From: Nocardioides luteus
Lineage (GTDB): Bacteria; Actinomycetota; Actinomycetes; Propionibacteriales; Nocardioidaceae
Length of the DNA stretch: 64,000 bases
Reading direction: 5' to 3'
NCBI RefSeq assembly: GCF_000960475.2
Contig: NZ_JZDQ02000031.1
Coordinates: 17,024-81,023, forward strand
Each line of letters starts with the position of its first letter. Positions within the stretch are counted from its first letter, which is position 1. The translations under genes and the position numbers were made by a program. The notes under the pieces are model-generated. The model worked only from the letters and a program-made list of their open reading frames with translations, had not been told where the DNA came from and made no database searches. This document shows, piece by piece, positions 15,325-25,592 of the stretch.

Positions 15325-16317
15325 ATGAAGTTCGGACTCTTCATCCCGCAGGGATGGCGCTTTGACCTCGTCGGCATCGACCCGGCCGACCAGTGGACCA
15401 CGATGAAGGATCTGGCGCTCCACGCCGACGCAGGGAGCTGGGAGTCGGTCTGGGTCTACGACCACTTCCACACCACCCCGGAGCCCTCGGACCAGGCGAC
15501 CCACGAGGCCTGGAGCCTGATGGCCGGCCTCGGCGCGGTGACGTCGCGGGTGCGCCTCGGCCAGATGTGCTCCTGCATGTCCTACCGCAACCCGGCCTAC
15601 CTGGCGAAGGTCGCCGCGACCGCCGACCACATCAGCGGCGGCCGGATCGAGATGGGCATCGGCGCGGGCTGGTACGAGCACGAGTGGCGGGCCTATGGCT
15701 ACGGCTTCCCGGAGGCCCGTGACCGGCTCGGGATGCTCCGCGAAGGCGTCCAGATCTTCCAGCAGGCCTGGACCACGGGCGTCTCGTCGCTCGACGGGAA
15801 GTACTACCAGGTCGACGGCGCCATCTGTCAGCCGCTGCCGATCCAGAAGGGTCGCTCCGGGATTCCGCTGTGGATCGCGGGTGGTGGCGAGAAGGTGACC
15901 CTGAAGATCGCCGCTCAGTACGCCGACTACACCAACTTCGCCGGCGATGCCGAGACGTTCCAGGCGAAGTCGGAGATCCTGCGCGGCCACTGCGACAACC
16001 TCGGCCGCGACTTCGGCGAGATCACCCGCTCCGCCAACTACAACGTCTTCATCGGCGAGACCGAGAAGGACGTCCAGGACAGGATCGACTGGTACGCCGA
16101 CCACCTCACCAAGTCGCTCGGCGAGGCCGCCGGCGCGGAGCACGCCCGCCGCAGCGGCAGCCAGGGGCTGACCGGCACGCCCGAGCAGATCGTGGAGAAG
16201 CTCAAGGCGATGGAGGAGCTGGGGATGACGTACGCCATCACCTACTTCGGCGACGCCGCCTACGACCGCTCCTCGATCGAGCTCTTCGAGTCTCAGGTCG
16301 TTCCCGAGTTCGCCTGA
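15325..16317 (+). CDS. LLM-class F420-dependent oxidoreductase
   Basis: The 330-residue TIM-barrel protein begins MKFGLFIPQGW and has LGQMCSCMSYRNPAYLAKVAA, GRIEMGIGAGWYEHEW and IPLWIAGGGEKVTLKIAAQYAD, typical of luciferase-like monooxygenases that use F420 in actinobacteria. The C-terminus (GLTGTPEQIVEKLKAMEELG) matches that group. The reaction is unknown. TAGGTT lies 7 nt before ATG 15325 (15312-15317), so the mRNA is probably leaderless. Confidence 0.9.
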   Translation: MKFGLFIPQGWRFDLVGIDPADQWTTMKDLALHADAGSWESVWVYDHFHTTPEPSDQATHEAWSLMAGLGAVTSRVRLGQMCSCMSYRNPAYLAKVAATADHISGGRIEMGIGAGWYEHEWRAYGYGFPEARDRLGMLREGVQIFQQAWTTGVSSLDGKYYQVDGAICQPLPIQKGRSGIPLWIAGGGEKVTLKIAAQYADYTNFAGDAETFQAKSEILRGHCDNLGRDFGEITRSANYNVFIGETEKDVQDRIDWYADHLTKSLGEAAGAEHARRSGSQGLTGTPEQIVEKLKAMEELGMTYAITYFGDAAYDRSSIELFESQVVPEFA

Positions 16318-16333
16318 GCGACGCCTGCCGACA

Positions 16334-16363
16334 CCGCCACGGACGTTTACAACGCCGTGGCGG
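16334..16363 (+). terminator. Hairpin terminator after the LLM gene
   Basis: Arms CCGCCACGG (16334-16342) and CCGTGGCGG (16355-16363) pair perfectly, with an inner CGTT/AACG stem and a TAC loop. It lies 17 nt after the LLM stop and 18 nt before the next gene. No clear U-tract follows. Confidence 0.55.
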
Positions 16364-16381
16364 GCCGGTAGGAAGACTCAC

Positions 16382-17932
16382 ATGAAGATGACGACCCTCC
16401 TCGGGGGAGCGGCGGTCGCCGCCGGCGTGGTCGCCGCTCGCGACCTGACCCAGCGCAAGCACGCGATCCTGCGGAACTTCCCGGTGATCGGGCATGCGCG
16501 CTACCTGATGGAGAAGATCGGACCGGAGCTGCGGCAGTACATCGTGGCCGACAACGACGAGGAGCGGCCCTTCAGCCGCGACCAGCGGCGTTGGGTCTAT
16601 GCCTCGGCCAAGGGGCAGAACAACTACTTCGGCTTCGGCACCGACAACGACATCGAGCATGCGCAGGGCCACATCCACATCAAGCACCGTACGTTCGCCG
16701 ATGCCCTGCCCGACGACCACGACCCGGCCGCCGAGCTGCCGTCGGCGAAGGTGCTCGGCGGTCCGCGCGGGCGCGCGAAGGCGTTCCGGCCGGCGTCGGT
16801 CGTCAACATCTCGGCGATGTCGTTCGGGTCGTTGTCCGGTCCGGCGATCACGGCGCTCAACCGGGGTGCCAAGCGGGCCGGAGCGATGCACAACAGCGGC
16901 GAGGGCGGCATCTCCTCCTACCACCTCGAGGGTGGTGCGGATCTGGTGATGCAGATCGGCACGGCGTACTTCGGGTGCCGGAACGCCGACGGCACCTTCT
17001 CGATCGACCGGCTGAAGGAGCGGGTCGCCACCGCGCCGGTCAAGGCGATCGAGATCAAGCTCTCCCAGGGTGCGAAGCCGGGGCTCGGCGGGCTGCTGCC
17101 GGCCGCCAAGGTGACCCCGGAGATCGCCGAGATCCGTGGCATCGAGGTCGGCAAGGACTGCGCGTCCCCCTCCCGGCACTCGGCCTTCCACGACGTCGAC
17201 TCGATGCTCGACTTCGTCGAGATGATCGCCGCCGAGACCGGGCTGCCGGTCGGCATCAAGTCGGCGGTCGGCGAGATGGAGTTCTGGCAGGAGCTCGCCG
17301 GCACGATGCGGTCGGGGGAGCGGGGCGTCGACTTCATCACCGTCGACGGCAGCGAGGGCGGCACCGGCGCGGCGCCGCTGATCTTCTCCGACGCGGTCGC
17401 GATGCCCTACCGGATCGGCTTCTCGCGCGTCTACGGCACCTTCGCCGAGCTCGGCCTGACCGACGCGGTCACCTTCATCGGATCGGCCAAGCTCGGTCTG
17501 CCGGAGAACGCCGCCGTCGCCTTCGCGCTCGGCGCCGACATGGTCAACGTCGGCCGCGAGGCGATGATGTCGATCGGCTGCATCCAGGCACAGAAGTGCC
17601 ACGAGGACACCTGCCCCACCGGCGTCGCGACCCAGAACAAGTGGCTCTCCGGTGGCCTCGACCCGATGGACAAGGGCGACCGCTGCGCCAGCTATCTCAG
17701 GACCCTGCGCCGGGAGCTGATGAAGGTCTCCGCCGCCGTCGGCGTCGCCCACCCGGGCCTGATCACGCCGCACGACATCGAGGTCATGAACGGCGACTAC
17801 GAGTCACGCACCCTCGCCGGCGTCTACGGCTACAAGGACCACTGGGGTGCCCTCGGCCCCGAGGTGACCAGCCAGCTCCTCGACGTCGTGCACCCGCACC
17901 GCACGTTCAACGAGAAGCCGACCACCGCCTGA
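16382..17932 (+). CDS. FMN-binding glutamate synthase family protein (GltB central-domain type)
   Basis: The 516-residue protein has a weakly hydrophobic N-terminus (LGGAAVAAGVVAA) and then the FMN/glutamate synthase barrel: NISAMSFGSLSGPAI, HNSGEGGISSYH, EIKLSQGAKPGLGG, SPSRHSAFHDV, DGSEGGTGAAP and the cluster motif GCIQAQKCHEDTCPTGVAT, with Cys spaced x5 and x4 as in the [3Fe-4S] site of GltS. The glutaminase domain of full GltB is missing. It stands alone with no small subunit nearby. It may be an archaeal-type glutamate synthase or act on another substrate. Confidence 0.88.
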   Translation: MKMTTLLGGAAVAAGVVAARDLTQRKHAILRNFPVIGHARYLMEKIGPELRQYIVADNDEERPFSRDQRRWVYASAKGQNNYFGFGTDNDIEHAQGHIHIKHRTFADALPDDHDPAAELPSAKVLGGPRGRAKAFRPASVVNISAMSFGSLSGPAITALNRGAKRAGAMHNSGEGGISSYHLEGGADLVMQIGTAYFGCRNADGTFSIDRLKERVATAPVKAIEIKLSQGAKPGLGGLLPAAKVTPEIAEIRGIEVGKDCASPSRHSAFHDVDSMLDFVEMIAAETGLPVGIKSAVGEMEFWQELAGTMRSGERGVDFITVDGSEGGTGAAPLIFSDAVAMPYRIGFSRVYGTFAELGLTDAVTFIGSAKLGLPENAAVAFALGADMVNVGREAMMSIGCIQAQKCHEDTCPTGVATQNKWLSGGLDPMDKGDRCASYLRTLRRELMKVSAAVGVAHPGLITPHDIEVMNGDYESRTLAGVYGYKDHWGALGPEVTSQLLDVVHPHRTFNEKPTTA

Positions 17933-17937
17933 GCGCC

Positions 17938-18012
17938 GAGGCGTCACGTACGTCGGTCGAGCCGTCACTCGCGTCGGCCGAGTGGGCACCCAGGTGCCCA
18001 CTCGGCCGACGC
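17938..18012. repeat. Intergenic repeat with a 42-nt near-perfect palindrome
   Basis: GCGTCGGCCGAGTGGGCACC (17971-17990) and its exact reverse complement (17993-18012) flank a CA centre, making a 20-bp hairpin between convergent genes. The stretch before it holds GAGGCGTCACGTACGTCGG (17938-17956), which recurs exactly at 63980-63998. TCACTCGCGTCGGCCGAG (17965-17982) recurs with one change at 63965-63982. The hairpin probably ends transcription from both sides. Confidence 0.75.
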
Positions 18013-18035
18013 AGCTGACGTCTCGCCGAGGGGGC

Positions 18036-19055
18036 TCACTCGCCGGCGTAGCGGGCGCCGATGGACTCGCGGATCATGTCCATCTGGCGCATCAGGCTGA
18101 GGGTCTGGGAGTGGGGGACGAGCGGGGACTCCAGGAGGCCCTCGCGCAGGCACCGCTGGACCTCGGCGATCTCGTTGCCGTAGCCGGCGCCGATGACGGG
18201 CTCGTCGCCGACGATCTCGACGGGCTCGTCGCCGTTGGCGGGCTTGAAGACCGCCGAGGACGGGTGGTGGAAGTCGGTCAGCTCGATCCGGCCCTGGTCG
18301 GTGGCGATGGCGGCCGCGCGGGAGGAGTAGGAGGTGACCGAGGAGACCATGGTGGAGAGCTCGTTGCCGGCGTACTTCCCGGTCATCACCAGATCGAGGT
18401 CGAAGGTGCCGCCGTCGGCGCCCGTGCCGATGTTGGCCTGAGCGGTCAGCGACCGGGCCTCGCCGAAGAGCAGGTGGGCGAAGGTGAGCGGGTAGATGCC
18501 CATGTCGAGCAGCGCGCTGGCGCCGAGAGCGGGGTCGAGGAGGCGCTGGTGCCGCTCGGGGTCGGCGACGAAGCCGAGCTCGGCGTGTACGTGGCGGGGG
18601 TGCCCGAAGCGGCCCGACCTCACGTCGGCGACGAGGCGCCGGATGATCGGGTTGGTGGCCATCCACATGGCCTCCATGAGGAACAGGTTCTTGGAGGTGG
18701 CCAGGTCGACCATGGTCTGGGAGTCGGCGGCGTTGAGCGTCAGCGCCTTCTCGCACAGCACGTGCTTGCCGGCCTCCAGCACGAGGGTGGCGTGCTCGAG
18801 GTGGTGGGAGTGGGGGGAGGCGATGTAGACGACGTCGACGTCCTCGTCGGCGGCCAGCTCCTCGTAGGAGCCGTGCGCGCGGACCGGGCTGGTGGCGGCG
18901 TACTCCTTCGCGAACGTCTCTGCGGACTCCGTGCTCCGTGAGCCGACGGCCACGAGTTGACCGTCGGGGACGAGCATCAGATCGGTGGCGAGGGAGTGGG
19001 CGATCCGGCCGGTGCCGAGAATTCCCCACCTGATCGGGTCAGAGTTGGTGGTCAC
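18036..19055 (-). CDS. Gfo/Idh/MocA family NAD(P)-dependent oxidoreductase
   Basis: The 339-residue protein has an N-terminal Rossmann domain (RWGILGTGRIAHSLATDL), the VVYIASPHSHHLEH segment, EKALTLNAADSQ in place of the usual EKP motif, and a C-terminal substrate domain. These enzymes oxidise or reduce sugars, polyols or related compounds; the substrate is unknown. The GTG start at 19055 has TAGAGT 6 nt upstream (19062-19067), a leaderless-type promoter. Confidence 0.9.
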   Translation of the reverse strand: MTTNSDPIRWGILGTGRIAHSLATDLMLVPDGQLVAVGSRSTESAETFAKEYAATSPVRAHGSYEELAADEDVDVVYIASPHSHHLEHATLVLEAGKHVLCEKALTLNAADSQTMVDLATSKNLFLMEAMWMATNPIIRRLVADVRSGRFGHPRHVHAELGFVADPERHQRLLDPALGASALLDMGIYPLTFAHLLFGEARSLTAQANIGTGADGGTFDLDLVMTGKYAGNELSTMVSSVTSYSSRAAAIATDQGRIELTDFHHPSSAVFKPANGDEPVEIVGDEPVIGAGYGNEIAEVQRCLREGLLESPLVPHSQTLSLMRQMDMIRESIGARYAGE

Positions 19056-19096
19056 GCGTCGACTCTAGCCACCTGAGCAGGGTCGGTGCTTCGCGG

Positions 19097-20524
19097 TTAG
19101 TGGCTGTTGGGCGGAAGGACGCTCTTGTTGTGGTTGCCCGGCACCGCGGCGAGCTCCTCGAGGAAGGTGTCGGCCCAGTGGCGTACGTCCCTGGCAGCGA
19201 CCTGCTTGCGCATCGCCCTCATCCGGCGGGTGAGCTCCTTGGGCTCGGCCTCGTAGGCCTCGAGCAGCGCGGCCTTCATCCCGTTGATGTCGTAGGGGTT
19301 CACGAGCCAGGCCTGACGCAGCTCCTCGGCGGCGCCGGCGAACTCGGAGAGCACGAGCGCGCCGTCGTCCTCGTAGCGGCAGGCGACGTACTCCTTGGCG
19401 ACCAGGTTCATCCCGTCGCGGTAGGGGGTGACGACCATGATGTCGGCGGCACGGTAGAGCGCGGCCATCTCGGCGCGGGGGAGCGACGTGTGGAGGTAGG
19501 AGATCGCCGGGCGGCCGATGCGGCCGAGGTCGCCGTTGAGTCGGCCGACGAGGCGGTCGATGTCGTCGCGGAGCTTGCGGTACTGCTCGACGCGCTCGCG
19601 GGACGGCACCGCGACCTGGACGAAGATGACGTCCTCGACGTCGAGCTTGGTGTCGCGCAGCAGCTCGCCGAAGGCGCGCAGCCTGGCGTAGATGCCCTTG
19701 GTGTAGTCGAGCCGGTCGACGCCGAGCATGATCTTCTTCGGGTCGCCGAGCTGCTGGCGGATCTCCTTGGCGCGCTGGTTGACGCTCTCGTCGTGGGCCA
19801 TCTCGTCGAAGCCGATGAAGTCGATCGAGATCGGGAACGCGGCCGCGTGCACGGTGCGTCCGTCGGGGAGATAGACCAGGTCGCGGTGGGTCTTGTGGCC
19901 GACGCGCTGGCGCACCAGACGGACGAAGTTCTGCGCCGCCTGGGGGAGCTGGAAGCCGACCAGGTCGGCGCCGAGGAGGCCCTCGAGGAGCTGCCGGCGC
20001 CAGGGGACCTGCTGGAAGAGCTCGGCCGGCGGGAACGGGATGTGCAGGTAGAAGCCGATGCGCAGGTCGGGGCGGAGCTCGCGCAGCATCTGCGGGACCA
20101 GCTGGAGCTGGTAGTCCTGCACCCAGACGGTGGCGCTCTTGGCGGCGACCTCGGCGCACTTCTCGGCGAACCTCTTGTTGACGCGCTGATAGCCGTCCCA
20201 CCATTCCCGGTGGAACTCCGGCTTGGCGACGACGTCGTGGTAGAGCGGCCACAGGGTGCCGTTGGAGAAGCCCTCGTAGTGCTCCTCGATGTCCTGGGCG
20301 CTCATCGTCATCGGCAGCAGATGGAGGCCGTCGTCCTCGAACGGCTCGAGCTCCTCGTCGGTGCCGCCGGGCCAGCCGATCCAGACGCCGTCGTTGGCCC
20401 GCAGGACCGGTTCGAGGGCACTGACCAGGCCCCCTGGGGAGCGGCGCCACGCCTTCGTGCCGTCCGGCATCTCCACTCGATCGACGGGGAGCCGATTGGC
20501 CACGATTACCAGGTCAGCCTGCAC
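19097..20524 (-). CDS. otsA: Trehalose-6-phosphate synthase
   Basis: OtsA joins a nucleotide-activated glucose and glucose-6-phosphate to trehalose-6-phosphate. The 475-residue GT20 protein has VIVANRLPVDR, WIGWPGG, VQDYQLQLVPQML, IGFYLHIPFPPAELF, LGVDRLDYTKGI and DGMNLVAKEYVACR, the full active-site series. GTG 20524 is chosen because ggag lies 6 nt upstream and the conserved VANRLP follows at once; the open frame continues to 20617. The matching phosphatase, otsB, lies about 1.1 kb away on the other strand with two other genes between. Confidence 0.93.
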   Translation of the reverse strand: MQADLVIVANRLPVDRVEMPDGTKAWRRSPGGLVSALEPVLRANDGVWIGWPGGTDEELEPFEDDGLHLLPMTMSAQDIEEHYEGFSNGTLWPLYHDVVAKPEFHREWWDGYQRVNKRFAEKCAEVAAKSATVWVQDYQLQLVPQMLRELRPDLRIGFYLHIPFPPAELFQQVPWRRQLLEGLLGADLVGFQLPQAAQNFVRLVRQRVGHKTHRDLVYLPDGRTVHAAAFPISIDFIGFDEMAHDESVNQRAKEIRQQLGDPKKIMLGVDRLDYTKGIYARLRAFGELLRDTKLDVEDVIFVQVAVPSRERVEQYRKLRDDIDRLVGRLNGDLGRIGRPAISYLHTSLPRAEMAALYRAADIMVVTPYRDGMNLVAKEYVACRYEDDGALVLSEFAGAAEELRQAWLVNPYDINGMKAALLEAYEAEPKELTRRMRAMRKQVAARDVRHWADTFLEELAAVPGNHNKSVLPPNSH

Positions 20525-20694
20525 ATCTCCGACTGTAACGGACCGGATCAGGGTTCGGTGCGCTGTCGTTCCACTCGCCATTTCCCGGGTTCGGCCCGAA
20601 TACCTGTCGAGTAACACGCCGGAGGGTGAACCACAGCCGTGTAGTTCGGCGGGTTAGTCTGTGGTCAGATGCTGACGACACCGGGGGACGAGGA

Positions 20695-20991
20695 ATGAGC
20701 GCTGTCAACGTGCAGGTCACAGGCCCAGGCGAGGACCCCTCCAGCCTCAGCGAGCGCGACAAGCAGATCCTTGACTTCGAGCGCCAGTGGTGGAAGTACG
20801 CCGGGGCCAAGGAAGCTGCCGTGCGCGAGGCGTTCAACATGTCCGCCACCCGTTACTACCAGGTGCTCAACGCGCTGATCGACAAGCCGGAGGCCCTCGA
20901 GGCCGACCCGCTGCTGGTACGCCGCCTGCGACGGCTCCGCGCGGCCCGTCAGCGTCAGCGCTCGGCGAGACGGCTGGGCTTCGAGGTCTGA
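20695..20991 (+). CDS. DUF3263 protein
   Basis: The 98-residue protein has the conserved core LSERDKQILDFERQWWKYAGAK broken over residues about 19-40, then AFNMSATRYYQVLNALID and an Arg-rich end (RRLRRLRAARQRQRSARR), suggesting a helical DNA-binding protein. In mycobacteria a DUF3263 gene is likewise followed by a LytR_C gene. Here ATG of that gene follows the stop directly (20989-20994). The ATG at 20695 has acgagg upstream. The function is unknown. Confidence 0.88.
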   Translation: MSAVNVQVTGPGEDPSSLSERDKQILDFERQWWKYAGAKEAAVREAFNMSATRYYQVLNALIDKPEALEADPLLVRRLRRLRAARQRQRSARRLGFEV

Positions 20992-21513
20992 ATGACCGGC
21001 TGCGTACGTCCTTCGAAGGGTGAGCGTGGCGTCGCGCTCCCCACACCTGTCATCGCGCTGAGCGTGGTGGCTGTCGTTCTCGCCGTGCTCGTCTTCTGGT
21101 TCACCGGCGGTGACGGAGACGGCGGGGACGAGAAGATCGCGCAGGCCGGCGGCACCCCGTCGTCCTCGGCGTCCGCGTCGCCGAAGGCCGCCAAGGCCGA
21201 GGAGAAGAAGCCGGCCAAGGCCGCACCCTCGCCCGTCGACCGGGCCAAGGTCAGCGTCGAGGTCTACAACCAGTCGAACGTCGTCGGCCTCGCCGGTGAC
21301 GTGGCGGCGAAGGCCACCACGGTCGGCTGGAACGTCGTCGGTGAGGACAACTGGATGGGTTCCGTCCCGGAGAACACCGTCTACTACCCGAGCGGGATGA
21401 AGCGCGAGGGTCAGCAGCTGGCCGACGACCTCGGCATCAAACGTACCCATCTGTCGATCGAGGGCTCGATGAAGGGCGACCGGCTGACGGTGATCCTGAC
21501 CGGGGCTCTCTGA
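20992..21513 (+). CDS. LytR C-terminal-domain membrane protein
   Basis: The 173-residue protein has one membrane helix (PTPVIALSVVAVVLAVLVFWF, residues about 17-37, shown in pieces), a Ser/Ala/Lys-rich linker and a LytR_C domain from about residue 85 (VSVEVYNQSNVVGLAGDVA, VGEDNWMGSVPENTVYYPSG). This domain is found with LCP wall-polymer ligases but also alone, as here. It is probably an envelope protein facing outwards. It directly follows the DUF3263 gene. Confidence 0.87.
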   Translation: MTGCVRPSKGERGVALPTPVIALSVVAVVLAVLVFWFTGGDGDGGDEKIAQAGGTPSSSASASPKAAKAEEKKPAKAAPSPVDRAKVSVEVYNQSNVVGLAGDVAAKATTVGWNVVGEDNWMGSVPENTVYYPSGMKREGQQLADDLGIKRTHLSIEGSMKGDRLTVILTGAL

Positions 21514-21604
21514 GCCGTCCCGGCCGTTTCCGACCGTGTGTGATCTGTCGCACGCTCGCACCTCCCGATCGGCCCCGCCGTGGCCGTCATGCCAGAGTTG
21601 AGGC

Positions 21605-22459
21605 ATGGCCGAACTCCAGCCGGATGAGACTGCCGGAGAGCAGAAGTACGCCGCGGTCGCGGCTGTCGCCGCCGAGGCCCTCGTGGGTCTCGACTTCGAC
21701 GGGACGCTCTCGCCGATCGTCGAGGATCCGGCCTCGGCCCGGATCCATCCGGACGCGGCCTCGGCACTGATCGCACTCGCGGCCCGGGTGAAGGCGATCG
21801 CCATCGTCACCGGCCGCCCGGCGGGACAGGTCGTCGAGCTCGGCGGGCTGGCGGCGATCGCCGACGCGCTCGCGGAGCTGGGCAAGGAGCTGTATGTCTT
21901 CGGGCAGTACGGCAACCAGCGCTGGAGCGGCTCGGATCGTGTCGTCGTCGGCCCGCCGCCGCCCGAGGGCCTGGCCGCCTTCGAGGCGGCCCTGCCCGAC
22001 GTGCTCGCCGAGCATGGGGCGAGCGAGGCCTACATCGAGGAGAAGGGCCTGGCCGTCGGCGTCCACACCCGCCGGTTCCCCGACCCCGACGAGCTCACCG
22101 CGCGCCTGCTCCCGCCGCTGACCGAGCTGGCCGCCGAGCACGGGCTGATGATCGAGCCCGGCAAGCAGGTCATCGAGGTGCGCGCCCCCGGCATGCACAA
22201 AGGTCTTGCGATCGAGACGCTGATCGCGGAGGTCTCGCCCGGCGCGATCCTCTTCGGCGGTGACGACCTGGGTGACATCGAGGCGTTCGAGGCCGTCAAG
22301 GCCTGGGGAAAGACCACCGGGTCGCCGACCCTCCTGGTCTACTCCCACGCCGGCGCCGACCGGGGTCCGCTCGCCGGGCTGGCCGACATCGAGGTCGCCG
22401 GGCCCGACGGTGTGCTGGGGCTGCTGCGGCGGCTGACGGACGAGGCTGCTGCGGGCTGA
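21605..22459 (+). CDS. otsB: Trehalose-6-phosphate phosphatase
   Basis: OtsB removes phosphate from trehalose-6-phosphate. The 284-residue HAD protein has the nucleophile motif VGLDFDGTLSPIVEDP, the VTGRPAGQV segment, GQYGNQRW, an EVRAPGMHKGLAIE stretch and the metal motif LFGGDDLGDIEAF. It probably works with OtsA, which is divergent at 19097-20524. The start ATG 21605 has a weak site (agttgagg). Confidence 0.92.
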   Translation: MAELQPDETAGEQKYAAVAAVAAEALVGLDFDGTLSPIVEDPASARIHPDAASALIALAARVKAIAIVTGRPAGQVVELGGLAAIADALAELGKELYVFGQYGNQRWSGSDRVVVGPPPPEGLAAFEAALPDVLAEHGASEAYIEEKGLAVGVHTRRFPDPDELTARLLPPLTELAAEHGLMIEPGKQVIEVRAPGMHKGLAIETLIAEVSPGAILFGGDDLGDIEAFEAVKAWGKTTGSPTLLVYSHAGADRGPLAGLADIEVAGPDGVLGLLRRLTDEAAAG

Positions 22460-22473
22460 GCGGGCTGAGCGGG

Positions 22474-22548
22474 GGTGTAACACGTCGTTCGTAGGACTAC
22501 TCGCCCTATCTGAACGACCGGATAGTCGGTGTAACAGCGTGTTACACC
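22474..22548 (+). promoter_or_regulatory. Palindromic operator-like sites upstream of lon
   Basis: GGTGTAACA (22528-22536), GCG, then TGTTACACC (22540-22548) is a perfect 9-bp inverted repeat with a 3-nt centre. A third copy of the half-site GGTGTAACA lies at 22474-22482. This looks like a transcription factor site in the 188-bp gap before lon. The factor is not identified. Confidence 0.5.
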
Positions 22549-22607
22549 AGGCGCCGTCCGCTCACAGCGAACACGATAACCGGAGGGAACATCCGGTTGC
22601 TCCCAGA

Positions 22608-22630
22608 AGTTGAGCCAGTATCACTCAACT
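22608..22630 (+). promoter_or_regulatory. HAIR-like operator (HspR site) before lon
   Basis: AGTTGAG (22608-22614) and CTCAACT (22624-22630) form a perfect inverted repeat with 9 nt between. The HspR-associated inverted repeat is CTTGAGT-N7-ACTCAAG, so TTGAG and CTCAA have the same spacing here. It lies 18-40 nt before the lon start, next to its ribosome site. HspR represses lon in Streptomyces, so heat-shock control is likely. Confidence 0.7.
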
Positions 22631-22647
22631 TTTCTAGGAGGGTCCGC

Positions 22648-24972
<2,325 letters not shown>

Positions 24973-24988
24973 CCGGATCGTTCCGCAT

Positions 24989-25025
24989 GCTGCCCGCTTG
25001 ATGCCTCGTGCATCGAGCGGGCAGC
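24989..25025 (+). terminator. Strong hairpin terminator after lon
   Basis: GCTGCCCGCT (24989-24998) pairs with AGCGGGCAGC (25016-25025), and inside it GATGC (25000-25004) pairs with GCATC (25010-25014). It lies between lon and the hydrolase gene, 16 nt before that gene's ATG. Confidence 0.7.
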
Positions 25026-25040
25026 TCGCACACTGGAGTC

Positions 25041-25592
25041 ATGAGCAACCGAGCCCTTCTCGTCATCGACATCCAGGAATCCTTCCGCCAGCTGCCCACG
25101 TGGGGACAGACCCTCCACCCCGACATCGCCGAGCGCGCCGACCGGTTGGTGACCCTTGCGCGTGCCACCGGCGACCTCGTCGTCTGGGTGCTGCACACCG
25201 AGCCCGGTAGCGGCGGCGCCTTCGACCCGACCTCGGGTCATGTGCGCTACCTCGACGGCCTCAGTGGCCCGCAGGACGGTGATGTCGAGGTGCGCAAGAC
25301 CTCGCACAACGCCTTCACCACGACGAACCTGCAGCAGGTGCTGACCGAGCACGGGGTGACCGAGCTCGTGGTGTGCGGGATCCGCGCCGAGCAGTGCGTC
25401 GAGACCACCGCCCGGATCGGCTCCGACCTCGGCTACCGGGTCACCTACGTCGCCGACGCGGTCTCCACCGAGCCGCTGGGTGGGCTGTCGGCGGAGGAGA
25501 TCGTCGAGCGTACGAAACTCGTGCTCAGCGGCAGGTTCGCCGAGATCGCCACCATCGCCGAGCTGGAGGCTGTGGCAACATCTGCGGCGTGA
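25041..25592 (+). CDS. Isochorismatase-family cysteine hydrolase
   Basis: The 183-residue protein has the catalytic Asp in LLVIDIQESF, Lys in VRKTSHNAF and Cys in VCGIRAEQCVETTARIG, the triad of this amidase family (nicotinamidase-like and related). The substrate is unknown. GTG of the next gene overlaps its stop by 4 nt (25589-25592), so hydrolase and regulator are coupled. ATG 25041 has ggagtc before it. Confidence 0.88.
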   Translation: MSNRALLVIDIQESFRQLPTWGQTLHPDIAERADRLVTLARATGDLVVWVLHTEPGSGGAFDPTSGHVRYLDGLSGPQDGDVEVRKTSHNAFTTTNLQQVLTEHGVTELVVCGIRAEQCVETTARIGSDLGYRVTYVADAVSTEPLGGLSAEEIVERTKLVLSGRFAEIATIAELEAVATSAA

